DNA of 64,000 nucleotides from QQWI01 sp964522015 (GTDB taxonomy: Bacteria > Bacillota > Clostridia > Peptostreptococcales > Acidaminobacteraceae), in the NCBI GenBank assembly GCA_964522015.1, contig CAZFST010000025.1, forward strand, positions 11,927 to 75,926, written 5' to 3'. The position numbers and the translations under genes are program-made. A model generated the notes under the pieces. The model worked only from the letters and a program-made list of their open reading frames with translations. It did not search any database and had not been told where the DNA came from. Each line of letters begins with the position of its first letter. Within the stretch, counting starts at the first letter, position 1. Shown here piece by piece: positions 26,653 to 35,404 of this stretch.

Positions 26653-27297
26653 ATGGAATTGAATGTCATTGATTGTGGACTGATGGGTTATGATGAAGCA
26701 CATGCACTTCAACTGGAGGTGCTTGCAAAGGTTCAAGCAGGTGAACTGCCAGATACCCTGATATTGGTGGAACACCCTGCGGTCATCACCATGGGCAGAA
26801 ATGCTGTAGAAAATAATGTTCTCTTCTCTGAAAGTTATTTAGAGTCCCAAGGGGTGAGCCTGAGAACCATTGAAAGGGGCGGAGATGCCACTTATCATGG
26901 ACCCGGACAATTGGTGGGCTACCCTATATTTGATATCAAAAAAAGGCATGGCCATAGCATCAAGAAATTCGTCCATACATTAGAAGAAATTTTTATAGAC
27001 TACCTGGAAGAAGCCCACCACATCACAGCGGCCCGCAGTGATGTCAACGCAGGGGTATGGATCGGGGGCGAATCCAAAATCGTCGCCATTGGACTTGCCG
27101 TCAAGCGCGGGGTCACCTTCCACGGCTTTGCCCTTAACGTCAACACCAACTTGGCCCACTACCAATACATCGTGCCCTGCGGCTTAGTGGGCAAGACAGT
27201 CACTTCTCTTGCACAGGAGCTGGGTCACGAAGTGCCCTTAGCGGACGTGAAAGCCGCCATCATCCAGAAATTTAAGGCGCACTACGGCTTTGAGTGA
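26653..27297 (+). CDS. lipB: Octanoyl-[ACP]:protein octanoyltransferase
   Basis: A 214-residue LipB that transfers octanoyl groups from acyl carrier protein to lipoyl domains of 2-oxoacid dehydrogenases or GcvH. The hallmark RGGDATYHGPGQLVGYPI holds the substrate-binding segment. The catalytic Cys and Lys are in PCGLVGKTVTSL and GGESKIVAIG. GGAAGGAGAG precedes the ATG. LipA is not adjacent. Confidence 0.95.
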   Translation: MELNVIDCGLMGYDEAHALQLEVLAKVQAGELPDTLILVEHPAVITMGRNAVENNVLFSESYLESQGVSLRTIERGGDATYHGPGQLVGYPIFDIKKRHGHSIKKFVHTLEEIFIDYLEEAHHITAARSDVNAGVWIGGESKIVAIGLAVKRGVTFHGFALNVNTNLAHYQYIVPCGLVGKTVTSLAQELGHEVPLADVKAAIIQKFKAHYGFE

Positions 27298-27336
27298 GAA
27301 AGAGGGACGTGCACCGTGTAATGAAAGGGACTTAGC

Positions 27337-27726
27337 ATGCTAAAAACCAAGAATGTCATCTTCAAACTGTGGATCATCCTATCAATAGCCTGCGCTACTA
27401 CAGCTTTGATACTCTCTCGCCCCCAATATGCTGATAATGAATTGCCGCTTTTTCAGGATCTGTTTGTAACACCCATTTTTGTAGTTGGTTTTTCAGTGCT
27501 TGTTAGTTCAATAGTGCAAGTATTGATTGTCTTATTCAAAGCAAAAGGGCTAGATCAACTGAGCCTCATAAGTGTATCCCTGACTTTTGTACTGTCGTTC
27601 CTGATTTTACATAATACTTTAATTGATGTGCCGAGTTCACTGTTTACCTTCATCATGCTGGGAAGCATCGCGATAGTAGGCCTCCATTTTAGTGTTGGTT
27701 TAATGATAAATAATTCAGGAGAGTAA
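27337..27726 (+). CDS. Small integral membrane protein, unknown
   Basis: A 129-residue protein with four predicted membrane helices (about 8-27, 44-66, 76-96, 102-124) and short loops. No family recognised. The upstream site AAAGGGAC is weak but plausibly placed. It ends at a strong terminator. Confidence 0.55.
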   Translation: MLKTKNVIFKLWIILSIACATTALILSRPQYADNELPLFQDLFVTPIFVVGFSVLVSSIVQVLIVLFKAKGLDQLSLISVSLTFVLSFLILHNTLIDVPSSLFTFIMLGSIAIVGLHFSVGLMINNSGE

Positions 27727-27772
27727 GACAGGGGAATGTGTACAATGTCTCCCATCGAGTCAAATCATTAAT

Positions 27773-27813
27773 AAAAAGGACGTACATCGCTTTTCGCGCT
27801 GCACGTCCTTTTT
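27773..27813. terminator. Bidirectional terminator
   Basis: AAAAAGGACGT pairs with ACGTCCTTTTT, with a GC-rich inner hairpin. It separates convergent genes. Confidence 0.9.
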
Positions 27814-27837
27814 GCATATCAACTATAATTAGAATCT

Positions 27838-28479
27838 TCAGTTGGCCTGCCGAGGATCAAAATCCATCCATCCAAAGATGACATCGAGAATTTTCCCGCC
27901 TAACAATGCAACAATCACAGTCCCAATCCCTATGGTTCCCCCCATCAAGATGCCGACTGTCATAACGGAAATCTCTATCATGGGCTTGACGTAGGTCACC
28001 TTCATATCGGCCTTATTCATCAACGCAATCACAAAGCCGTCACGGGGACCGGCCCCATAGCCGCTGCTAAGATAAAGATAAACCCCCACCGAGAAGATCA
28101 CAAGGCCACCAAGACTGGTACCTAGCTGGAGCAGGAATGCCTCGGGCTGTATCCATTCCTTGAATTGACCGAAAAAATCAATAATCTGTCCAATGACAAT
28201 CATGTCTAAAAAAGTCGCTAGTTTTGGCTTTGATCCCAATAAGAATGTGATGGTAATAAGACCAAGGCCAATCAGCTGGCTAAGCCTCCCGAAGCTCAGT
28301 CCCGTCCACTTCATCAGCCCTATCGTGAAAGTACCCCAGGGATTCAATCCCAAACCTGCGTTCAGCATCAGGGTAGTCCCAAAAGCAATGATGGTAAACC
28401 CCGCAAAGAGCCTAATCACACGAAATGGATTGATGTTGCAAAGTCTTTCGTTTAAATCGCTGCAAATCACCTTCATCAT
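27838..28479 (-). CDS. YczE/YitT-family membrane protein
   Basis: A 213-residue protein with five or six membrane helices. LMLNAGLGLNPWGTF and LSSGYGAGPRDGFVIAL are the YczE/YyaS signature repeats. In Bacillus subtilis YczE is needed for efficient surfactin production but its activity is unknown. The start at 28479 has AGGAGAAG upstream. A divergent LysR regulator suggests local control. Confidence 0.85.
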   Translation of the reverse strand: MMKVICSDLNERLCNINPFRVIRLFAGFTIIAFGTTLMLNAGLGLNPWGTFTIGLMKWTGLSFGRLSQLIGLGLITITFLLGSKPKLATFLDMIVIGQIIDFFGQFKEWIQPEAFLLQLGTSLGGLVIFSVGVYLYLSSGYGAGPRDGFVIALMNKADMKVTYVKPMIEISVMTVGILMGGTIGIGTVIVALLGGKILDVIFGWMDFDPRQAN

Positions 28480-28573
28480 ATGTGGCTTCTCCTCTTGCTA
28501 ATTGAATAGGCTTCCTGTATAAAGGATATAGCAAGATGATTCATGAGTAAAACGAATAGATTGAATATATATC

Positions 28574-28603
28574 ATGAAAATATCTAATGAAAATATCTAA
28601 TGA
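28574..28603. repeat. Two 13-bp direct repeats in the divergent promoter region
   Basis: ATGAAAATATCTA occurs twice in tandem immediately before the LysR ribosome binding site. The A/T-rich spacing suits a regulator site. Confidence 0.7.
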
Positions 28604-28612
28604 GGAGACTTT

Positions 28613-29485
28613 ATGTCTATTTTGAAGTATCGCATTTTTAAAGAAGTCACGACACACATGAGTTTTACAAAGGCTGCCGTGGAGCTCAATCTGACACAGT
28701 CTGCCATCAGCCATGCCATCCTCTCCTTGGAGACAGAAATCGGCTTCAGTCTCTTCAAGAGAATCAGCAATAAAATTGTCCTAACCACTGAAGGACTTTC
28801 TATTCTTGAGAAAATCGACAGAATAATCCTTGCGGAGGATCAGCTACAGGCTCAAATCGGAAGCATAAAGGGTTTGGAGCAAGGACTCATCCGCATAGGG
28901 AGTTTTTCCAGTGCTTCAACCCGACTTTTGCCGCCAATCATAGGACTTTTTGAAAAGAACTACCCTAACATTGCTCTTAGCATTCATGAGGGGAGTTATT
29001 CAGAAATTCAGAGCTGGCTAGCAAGCGGGCAGATTGACGTGGGCTTTTTAGTGGACGCCTACCTCAATGAAAATCATCACACGGTACCATTCTTTAGAGA
29101 TGAAATGATTGCAGTCTTACCCAAAGGATTAGGTTATGATCACCAAGACGCTTTTGATATTCAAGACATCTCCTTGCATCCCTTCATTATGCCCACAAAT
29201 GCCTGCAACAACTATTTGAATCGAATCCTTATGGCATATGGTGTGACACCGCATATCAAGTATGCTATTGAGCTTAATTCAACGATATTTGCAATGATTG
29301 AGCAAGGACTAGGCATAACCATGGTGCCAGAATCAACCCTATTTCGATCAAAATATCAACTCTGCATGCTTCCTTTAAGACAATCAGAATTCAGACAAAT
29401 TCATCTGTGCAGCAATACAATCCCGGATAAATCCCCGGCCATAAAGGCTTTTATCGAAACCGCCGTACAGGTAAAAATTGTATAA
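28613..29485 (+). CDS. LysR-family transcriptional regulator
   Basis: A 290-residue regulator with an N-terminal winged HTH (HMSFTKAAVELNLTQSAISHAILSLE in part, then FSLFKRISNKIVLTTEG) and a C-terminal periplasmic-binding-like effector domain (about 90-288: RIGSFSSASTRLLPPIIGLF, IDVGFLVD, QGLGITMVPES). It is divergent from the yczE-like gene, the usual arrangement for a LysR protein and its target. GAGGAG precedes the ATG. Confidence 0.93.
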   Translation: MSILKYRIFKEVTTHMSFTKAAVELNLTQSAISHAILSLETEIGFSLFKRISNKIVLTTEGLSILEKIDRIILAEDQLQAQIGSIKGLEQGLIRIGSFSSASTRLLPPIIGLFEKNYPNIALSIHEGSYSEIQSWLASGQIDVGFLVDAYLNENHHTVPFFRDEMIAVLPKGLGYDHQDAFDIQDISLHPFIMPTNACNNYLNRILMAYGVTPHIKYAIELNSTIFAMIEQGLGITMVPESTLFRSKYQLCMLPLRQSEFRQIHLCSNTIPDKSPAIKAFIETAVQVKIV

Positions 29486-29570
29486 AACCATCGCCATAGC
29501 AGTCTATTTTTGAAATGAAAGAACTATTGGTACCGGTACCACAAAATGTAACGTCATTAAATTCGTATTT

Positions 29571-29606
29571 AAAGACACTCGGGAATCCGGGTGTCTTTTG
29601 TTTATT
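29571..29606 (+). terminator. Terminator after the LysR gene
   Basis: AAAGACACTCGG pairs with CCGGGTGTCTTT with one wobble, followed by TTGTTTATTT. Confidence 0.85.
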
Positions 29607-29689
29607 TAATTACCTTATATGCCAAAGGCTTTCACAAACTACGTTACTTCACGACTCTAAATATTACGATATAATAACATAAGATGGCT

Positions 29690-29703
29690 TGAAAACGGTT
29701 TCA
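29690..29703 (+). promoter_or_regulatory. CcpA cre site before the chemoreceptor gene
   Basis: TGAAAACGGTTTCA fits the cre consensus TGWAANCGNTNWCA at every position and sits within a longer dyad (29687-29706), 10 nt before the GAGGAG ribosome binding site. Position downstream of a promoter implies roadblock repression by CcpA/HPr-Ser-P. Confidence 0.7.
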
Positions 29704-29726
29704 AGCAAAATGATGAGGAGTGTCAG

Positions 29727-31769
29727 ATGAAGAAGCCCTTTGTGATTTCATTACGAGTTAGAATGATTGTATTTCCACTAGTGCTTTTGTTAATTGGCGT
29801 GATGGCCATAGGTATATTGTCATCAAGTATCACAAAATCCAATTTAACCAGCGAATCCAAACGTCAAGTCGCATTTTTAACAGAGCGATTTACGGACCGA
29901 TTAACCGCAAATTCAGCTACTTTATCAGTTGTAGATATACAAATGCAAGAAAGAATCAAGACAGCAGCCAATGTAATTTTAGCCCTTGAAGCCCCGACAA
30001 CTTCTCAGTTAGTCAGACTCGCTCAACAACTGGACACCACTGAAATTTCAATACTTGATGAAACGGGTCTTGTGATTCTTTCAACTGTGTCTACCCAGCT
30101 CGATCAAAAACTCCCTGCAACCTCAAAGGGTTGGCAGATCTTAAAACAAATAGAGACTGTCGCCTTCGACCCCATTGTGGTGGATGAAGCCACAAAAAGT
30201 CCTGTACTTTATGGCTTTCGCAAATCACCGCTGGGTGTTATACGAATTGGTGTGTCTGCTGTGAGACAAGATTACCTACAAAAACTCTTTAGTTTTGAAA
30301 ATATGCTCTCCGAAATGACTGCCTCCAACGAAATTTTAAGCGCCGGCATTTACGACGAAAAAGGTAACATCATCGTATCAGGCGTCAACAAAAAGAACTT
30401 CAAATTACCAAATTTAAAAGTGGATCAGTTGAAACTCGAAAAGTCTTGGAGCTCAGGCACCCAGGCAAAAACCGTCATTAGCGAAGTCCGAGGCACCGAG
30501 CATTACCTACAGCTCATCAGTCCCGTTTATACAGACGCCCAAAAAAAGAAAATCTACGCCTACTTCGTGATGGCATACAGCATGAACGAAGTGGACCGCG
30601 CCATTGCTACAAACCGTTTTATTATCTATAGCGTTGCAGCCACAATCTTCGCAATTCTAGGCATCTACCTATTTGTGACTTCCAGTCGGGTAGTGACGGG
30701 GTTAAACCATGTCAAAGTGGCTCTGACGTCTATGGCTGAAGGTTCATTTGATCGTAGTCAAGTAATCAAGGGAACTAAACTTAAAAATGAGATAGGGGAC
30801 ATGGCAAGAGCAGCGATGCTCTTGCGAGATGAAATGGCCACTGTGATAGAAGATGTGATTCTGGTCAGCGGCAGCCTTGATGAGGCGGCGGCCATGATGT
30901 TAGACACAGCAAAGCAATCCACAGAATCCGGTCGCCAAATGGAACAAACAGTTGACCAAATCGCCGATGGAGCCAATGGTCAAGCAGAAGAAACCCAACA
31001 AGGCCATAGTATTATGCAAAACCTTGAAGGTCGACTGGGTGCCATTAGCCAACAAATGGATCAATTAAAAGTGGTTTCTCTAACAGCCCAATCAGAAAAG
31101 ATGGCTGGATCTCAGCGGTTGCAGGCATTATCGGAGCAAGCTTTGACAAGTCTTGAGGCCACTTATGCTGTGAGAGATGTGATCTTACAGACCCAATCCA
31201 GTGCAGATAGTATTGTACAAGCCAGTTCAAAAATCCAACAAATATCCACCCAAACTAACCTATTAGCCCTTAACGCAGCAATTGAAGCCGCAAGAGCTGG
31301 TGAGGCTGGTAAAGGATTCTCCGTGGTTGCCGATGAAATTAGAAAACTGGCAGAAGAATCAAGCCGATTCACAAAAGAAATCAATACCGTCATTATGGAC
31401 CTTACCAGTAAGACAAAGCACGCTGTAGTGCAGATCGAAACCCTAGAAGCTCAGGTCCACTCCCAGCAAGAGAGTGTGGCTAGTACACAGCAGCGCTTTG
31501 AAGGAATTTCAGATGCACTGGAGGCAATCTCAGAGGCCACAGGAGTGGTGCAAGAAACCCAAGGACAGATCAAAGAAAATAGCGATGAAGTCATGTCCAT
31601 CATGACCCACCTATCAGCGATTTCCGAAGAGAATGCTGCCAGTACTGAAGAAGCAGCAGCGGCCATAACACAGCAAGTTGATGCCATGAAGGATATTGTA
31701 AAGGCCAGTGAAGATTTAAATCAAACAGCTAGAAAGTTGATAGAACACATGAAGAGATTCAAGGTGTAA
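29727..31769 (+). CDS. Methyl-accepting chemotaxis protein
   Basis: A 680-residue chemoreceptor. TM1 (about 10-31), an extracytoplasmic double-Cache-like sensor (about 35-295), TM2 (about 300-320: FIIYSVAATIFAILGIYLFV), a HAMP domain, then the methyl-accepting signalling domain with the hairpin tip QTNLLALNAAIEAARAGEAGKGF. No C-terminal pentapeptide tether is seen. The ligand is unknown. The cre site in its leader suggests expression is lowered when preferred sugars are present. Confidence 0.95.
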   Translation: MKKPFVISLRVRMIVFPLVLLLIGVMAIGILSSSITKSNLTSESKRQVAFLTERFTDRLTANSATLSVVDIQMQERIKTAANVILALEAPTTSQLVRLAQQLDTTEISILDETGLVILSTVSTQLDQKLPATSKGWQILKQIETVAFDPIVVDEATKSPVLYGFRKSPLGVIRIGVSAVRQDYLQKLFSFENMLSEMTASNEILSAGIYDEKGNIIVSGVNKKNFKLPNLKVDQLKLEKSWSSGTQAKTVISEVRGTEHYLQLISPVYTDAQKKKIYAYFVMAYSMNEVDRAIATNRFIIYSVAATIFAILGIYLFVTSSRVVTGLNHVKVALTSMAEGSFDRSQVIKGTKLKNEIGDMARAAMLLRDEMATVIEDVILVSGSLDEAAAMMLDTAKQSTESGRQMEQTVDQIADGANGQAEETQQGHSIMQNLEGRLGAISQQMDQLKVVSLTAQSEKMAGSQRLQALSEQALTSLEATYAVRDVILQTQSSADSIVQASSKIQQISTQTNLLALNAAIEAARAGEAGKGFSVVADEIRKLAEESSRFTKEINTVIMDLTSKTKHAVVQIETLEAQVHSQQESVASTQQRFEGISDALEAISEATGVVQETQGQIKENSDEVMSIMTHLSAISEENAASTEEAAAAITQQVDAMKDIVKASEDLNQTARKLIEHMKRFKV

Positions 31770-31792
31770 TGTGGCTTCATGACATATTTCCC

Positions 31793-31872
31793 CGATATAA
31801 AAGGCCTACCCTTTGACCTAGCCGCGCCTGTCGCGCAGCTTTTACGGTCTGCAGGGTAGGCCTTTTATATCG
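31793..31872 (+). terminator. Long 20-bp-stem terminator
   Basis: CGATATAAAAGGCCTACCCT and AGGGTAGGCCTTTTATATCG pair perfectly around a 40-nt loop with its own GC-rich hairpin. The stem sequence is related to the uvrA terminator at 6050. Confidence 0.85.
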
Positions 31873-31930
31873 TTTAATGTCATGCGCCACCTTGCACGGC
31901 TTGACTTGCTGTATGGATGTAAAAGGCGAT

Positions 31931-32122
31931 GAAAGGATGCTGAAGGGATGTCAATTACTGCGTAATTGAATAGAGGGGTACAAGAGAGGTGCAGGAGGGA
32001 TGCTGAAGGGATGTCAATTACTGTGTAATGGAGTAGGGGAGAGAAAAGGGAATGCAAAAGGGAAAGGAAAAGGCGGTGAAAGGATGCAAAGGGATGTCAA
32101 TTACTGCGTAATTGAATAGAGG
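31931..32122. repeat. Three direct repeats (about 42 bp) with palindromic core
   Basis: Copies at about 31934-31976, 31998-32039 and 32081-32122 share AAGGGATGTCAATTACTG followed by (C/T)GTAAT(T/G)GA(A/G)TAG. The core CAATTACTGCGTAATTG is a hairpin; in copy 2 its right arm is damaged. Intervening DNA is purine-rich. The 525-nt gap 31770-32293 otherwise holds only the terminator and the next promoter. Confidence 0.85.
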
Positions 32123-32209
32123 CGTGAAGAGGAAAGAAAAAGGGAAAAGGAAAGATGCAAAAGGATGGTTAAGAGAATCAAATTTTTAGAAAAACATCAG
32201 GGACAGAAC

Positions 32210-32238
32210 TTGACAACGCGGGTAATGGGGTGTAAGAT
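32210..32238 (+). promoter_or_regulatory. Sigma-A promoter of the thioredoxin-like gene
   Basis: TTGACA (32210-32215), 17-nt spacer, TAAGAT (32233-32238). Confidence 0.8.
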
Positions 32239-32293
32239 GATATCAGATGAGGGAATTCAAGTACCGTCCCCGAGGGACTATTAGGAGGCTAAC

Positions 32294-32923
32294 ATGAGCT
32301 TATTAAACCAAGAGATTAAAGACCAATTAACTGACCACTTTAGCGCAATTAAAAAACCGGTGAACATGCATCTTTTTGTCAATGACTGCGATTCTTGTGA
32401 GGAGACTAAATCTTTATTGGAAGAGGTTTCTGAACTGAATGAAAATATCAAACTATCTGTAATGGATTTAGAATCAGACAGTGCTAAGAAATTTAGTATC
32501 AATCAAGCACCGGTAATTATGTTCACTGACGAAAATGGTGAAGACTTAAGAATCAGATTTAAAGGTATACCTGCTGGCCATGAATTCAGCGCTTTTATCA
32601 CAACCTTACTTGAGGTTGGCGGTGGTGGTGAGGTTTTACCAGAGGATTTTGTTTCAAGAGTCAACAGTATTGACAAACCGGTGGATATTAAAGTCTTTGT
32701 CACACTTAGCTGCCCACACTGCTCGGGCGCTGTGACAAAAGCCCACAAGCTGGCTCTGATGAATCCTAATATAAGAGCTGAAATGATTGAATGTGGTGCG
32801 TTCCCAGAATTGGCTGATCAGTACAACGTAGCAGGGGTACCTAAAATCGTCATCAACGAAACTAACGAATTGATCGGTAATCAGCCAATCACCGTGTTCT
32901 TAGACACAATCGACAAGTTATAA
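32294..32923 (+). CDS. Two-domain thioredoxin/glutaredoxin-like protein
   Basis: A 209-residue cytosolic protein with two thioredoxin folds, like protein disulfide oxidoreductase (PDO). The first fold has CDSC (about residue 32), the second CPHC (about 140) followed by cis-Pro VAGVPKIVI. PDO-type proteins reduce or isomerise disulfides and in anaerobes are often fed by a thioredoxin reductase-like or AhpF partner. None is adjacent. AGGAGG precedes the ATG. Its last codons are the start of a degenerate tandem repeat, and a 15-codon copy of its end is found at 35287. Confidence 0.88.
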   Translation: MSLLNQEIKDQLTDHFSAIKKPVNMHLFVNDCDSCEETKSLLEEVSELNENIKLSVMDLESDSAKKFSINQAPVIMFTDENGEDLRIRFKGIPAGHEFSAFITTLLEVGGGGEVLPEDFVSRVNSIDKPVDIKVFVTLSCPHCSGAVTKAHKLALMNPNIRAEMIECGAFPELADQYNVAGVPKIVINETNELIGNQPITVFLDTIDKL

Positions 32924-32960
32924 TCGCAACTGACAAGCTATAAACTCAATTGACATATTA
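32907..32960. repeat. Three degenerate 20-bp repeats across a stop codon
   Basis: Units GACAAGTTATAATCGCAACT, GACAAGCTATAAACTCAATT and GACATATTATAGCCACAAAA; the first contains the thioredoxin-gene stop. Confidence 0.8.
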
Positions 32961-32974
32961 TAGCCACAAAAGAT

Positions 32975-33015
32975 AAAGCCGTTTTAGAATCCTTAAGATT
33001 CCGAAACGGCTTTTC
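32975..33015. terminator. Bidirectional terminator, GCCGTTT family
   Basis: AAAGCCGTTT/AAACGGCTTT with inner GAATC/GATTC. It is one of three related hairpins (also 35344 and 39288). Confidence 0.9.
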
Positions 33016-33027
33016 CTTTGCATTTTT

Positions 33028-34944
33028 CTAAACATCTAAGGTTACGACACGGTTTCTTCCCAGTGCTTTAGCCTGGTAACAGGCTTTGTCGGCTATGTTG
33101 AGCAGGTCATCAATTTTACTATCAGAAGCCTTGTAACTTGAAACCCCAAAACTTAAAGTCAGTTGAATTTGTTTGTTATCTACGTCTATTGAGTGGGTTT
33201 CGAAGAAAATTCTTAGCTTTTCAGCCAATGCACTGGCTGAGGTCAAATCTGTATTAGGTGCCAGGATGCAAAACTCCTCGCCGCCAATGCGAGCGATAAA
33301 ATCTGTTGATCTGATATGCTTTTTTATGTTATTGGTTAGAAAGACGAGAACCTCATCTCCAACCGCGTGACCATAGGTATCGTTAATCACCTTAAAGTAA
33401 TCCACATCTAAAAAAATTAAGGACAGGGGTAACCCTGTTCGTTTTACTAGCTCAATTTCGTATGCACCCTGAGTCATAAACTGCCGTCGGTTCCAAATCC
33501 CTGTTAAGCCATCTGTGGTGGCAAGGTTTCTTAGATTTTCTTCAGCATTGATTTGTTCGGTAACATTTCTGTAGCTCCATAGGCGACCCGAAATTTGCCC
33601 TTCAGCAGTAAGGGGGCAAGTGAACTGTTCGAGAATCATCCCCTCTGGCAAATGGATAATCTTATTGAGAGTGTCAGTAACTCCTGGCCCCATGGTTATT
33701 TGATCCAGTAGCAAGGGGTCTGAAATCTCTGTTACTTTTAGAAAACCGTCTATATGCCACATGCTCAGAAATTTTTGGTTGGCGTGAATGACATTACCGT
33801 CCAAGTCCAAAACCAAGATACCATCACTGGTTGTGTTGAGAATGAGCTGTAACTCATCCGCTTTTTTTCTAAGTGAGGTCTCTGCCATGGATTCGATTCG
33901 CCTGGCGATATCTGCGAGTTCATGGTTGCTATAGGAGTCATTTGCTCGCATCACTTCTTTACCACTGGTGATTTCGCCAATCCGTTCACTTAAGGTGGTA
34001 ATAGGCTTAACAAAGCTCCGTTCATAAAGCTTGACCTGAATAAGGCCCAGTAGCACAGCCAGGGCCAGCAGTCCTGCGACGGTTAAGATGATTCGACGAT
34101 TCAGTGGCCCCGTTACCTCAGACACATCTATACCAGAAACAACAATCCAATTTGAATTTTCATGTCTTTGGTAATAGGCTAACCGTTTGTTTTTACCAAG
34201 TGTATAGTTGATATAGCCAGATGTCTCTGTGATAAGGTCCGAGAATCCTGGGACAATCTCGTCTACCGATCGATGTAAAAAATCTGGATTATGATGAACA
34301 AAAACCATGCCATTACCATCGACCACATAGTTTGACTGTGACTGGTAGTACTGCACCTTTGCCATTAGATCGATGACGTATTCAAGGGTACAATCCACGG
34401 CAACCACACCTTTCAGATTCCCTGTCTCATCTACTAGGGCTTGGGATACAGAGACTAGCCATTCCCTCGTACTGGCATCCTGATAAGGAATCCCCATTGA
34501 AATAGCGGGGTATTTCTCGACGGCTGCAATATACCAAGGACGAGTCCTAGAATCAAAGCCTTCAGGTGGTGTATAATTTCCTATAAGCAGTTCACCATTT
34601 TCATAACCTGCAAAGCAATATTTAATATTGGGATTCGCCAGGGTAGTGGCCCTGAAAAGTTCCAATATTTTTTTGCGCGCAACTAAATCGCCGGTTTCAT
34701 ACTGCATCACTTCTGGGGCAAAGGTACTGATTTTCGTTGACATTGCCAGACTTTCAAGGACACCGTCAGTATATGTAAAAAGATGTACGCTGGAGCTTTT
34801 TAGCTTTTGACGGGCATTTTCCATACCATCTTTATAGATAGTCATAGATAGTAGCACAATAAAGATAATTGAAATGAGCATCGCACTTAATAAGCCAGTA
34901 TAAAAAAACTCGTGTTTTATAGTGCTTCTGTATCTGCTGAACAT
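33028..34944 (-). CDS. Membrane diguanylate cyclase (dCache-HAMP-PAS-GGDEF)
   Basis: A 638-residue protein making c-di-GMP from two GTP. TM1 (about 18-38), double-Cache sensor (about 45-275, with FDSRTRPWYIAA typical of small-molecule-binding Cache), TM2 (about 285-305), HAMP, PAS (about 370-440) and C-terminal GGDEF domain. The active site is GGEEF with DVDYFKVINDTYGH. An RSTD five residues upstream is an intact inhibitory I-site. No EAL or PilZ gene is nearby. It is a single gene. Confidence 0.94.
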   Translation of the reverse strand: MFSRYRSTIKHEFFYTGLLSAMLISIIFIVLLSMTIYKDGMENARQKLKSSSVHLFTYTDGVLESLAMSTKISTFAPEVMQYETGDLVARKKILELFRATTLANPNIKYCFAGYENGELLIGNYTPPEGFDSRTRPWYIAAVEKYPAISMGIPYQDASTREWLVSVSQALVDETGNLKGVVAVDCTLEYVIDLMAKVQYYQSQSNYVVDGNGMVFVHHNPDFLHRSVDEIVPGFSDLITETSGYINYTLGKNKRLAYYQRHENSNWIVVSGIDVSEVTGPLNRRIILTVAGLLALAVLLGLIQVKLYERSFVKPITTLSERIGEITSGKEVMRANDSYSNHELADIARRIESMAETSLRKKADELQLILNTTSDGILVLDLDGNVIHANQKFLSMWHIDGFLKVTEISDPLLLDQITMGPGVTDTLNKIIHLPEGMILEQFTCPLTAEGQISGRLWSYRNVTEQINAEENLRNLATTDGLTGIWNRRQFMTQGAYEIELVKRTGLPLSLIFLDVDYFKVINDTYGHAVGDEVLVFLTNNIKKHIRSTDFIARIGGEEFCILAPNTDLTSASALAEKLRIFFETHSIDVDNKQIQLTLSFGVSSYKASDSKIDDLLNIADKACYQAKALGRNRVVTLDV

Positions 34945-35286
34945 ACAATCTCCCTTGCATAATTGTCAATCCAGTGGCATTTTTCTGAATAGATCTACCA
35001 CCGGATTCTCTTTTCTCAACACAATCAATCATAGTATACCCAATTGTCACAAAAAAAGTCACAATTATAATAAAGGTTGAATTAAAGATGATGAAAAAAT
35101 ATCAAGAAATTGGCATCGGTGCTAGCTCTTCCGATTTTCTATATAATGAACTTTATGAGTAAGAGAATGGGGTTTACAAACACCAAATTATGCCTAATTA
35201 GCTATTCTATTTCATTCCTTACCTTATCAGTTGTGAGGAACTTGATTACATAATTCTTTGCCCAGATTTCTAGGTTTGTGTTTCAA

Positions 35287-35331
35287 GATCAGCCAATTTC
35301 AATGTTCATAGACACAACCGATAAGTTCTAA
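35287..35331 (+). pseudogene. 15-codon remnant of a thioredoxin-like gene 3' end
   Basis: An in-frame stretch reads DQPISMFIDTTDKF then stop, against NQPITVFLDTIDKL then stop in the gene at 32294 (8 of 14 identical). A related terminator follows at the same relative position, so this is a degraded duplicate end. Upstream DNA does not match further. The 460-nt gap 34945-35404 otherwise shows only A/T-rich sequence and the paired motif GTCACAA at 35046-35062. Confidence 0.7.
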
Positions 35332-35343
35332 AATTAAAAAAGT

Positions 35344-35378
35344 AAGCCGTTTAGAATCTAAAAGATTCTAAACGGCTT
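35344..35378. terminator. Terminator of the NAD operon, GCCGTTT family
   Basis: A perfect 16-bp stem, AAGCCGTTTAGAATCT with AGATTCTAAACGGCTT. On the minus strand a T-rich run follows, ending the nadE transcript. Confidence 0.92.
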
Positions 35379-35404
35379 TCATTTTGAGCGATTCAGGCCT
35401 GATG

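Noticed and set aside
31931..32122. Possible CRISPR array
   Set aside because: Only three copies with uneven spacing (about 21 and 41 nt between units), degenerate purine-rich spacers and no cas genes.
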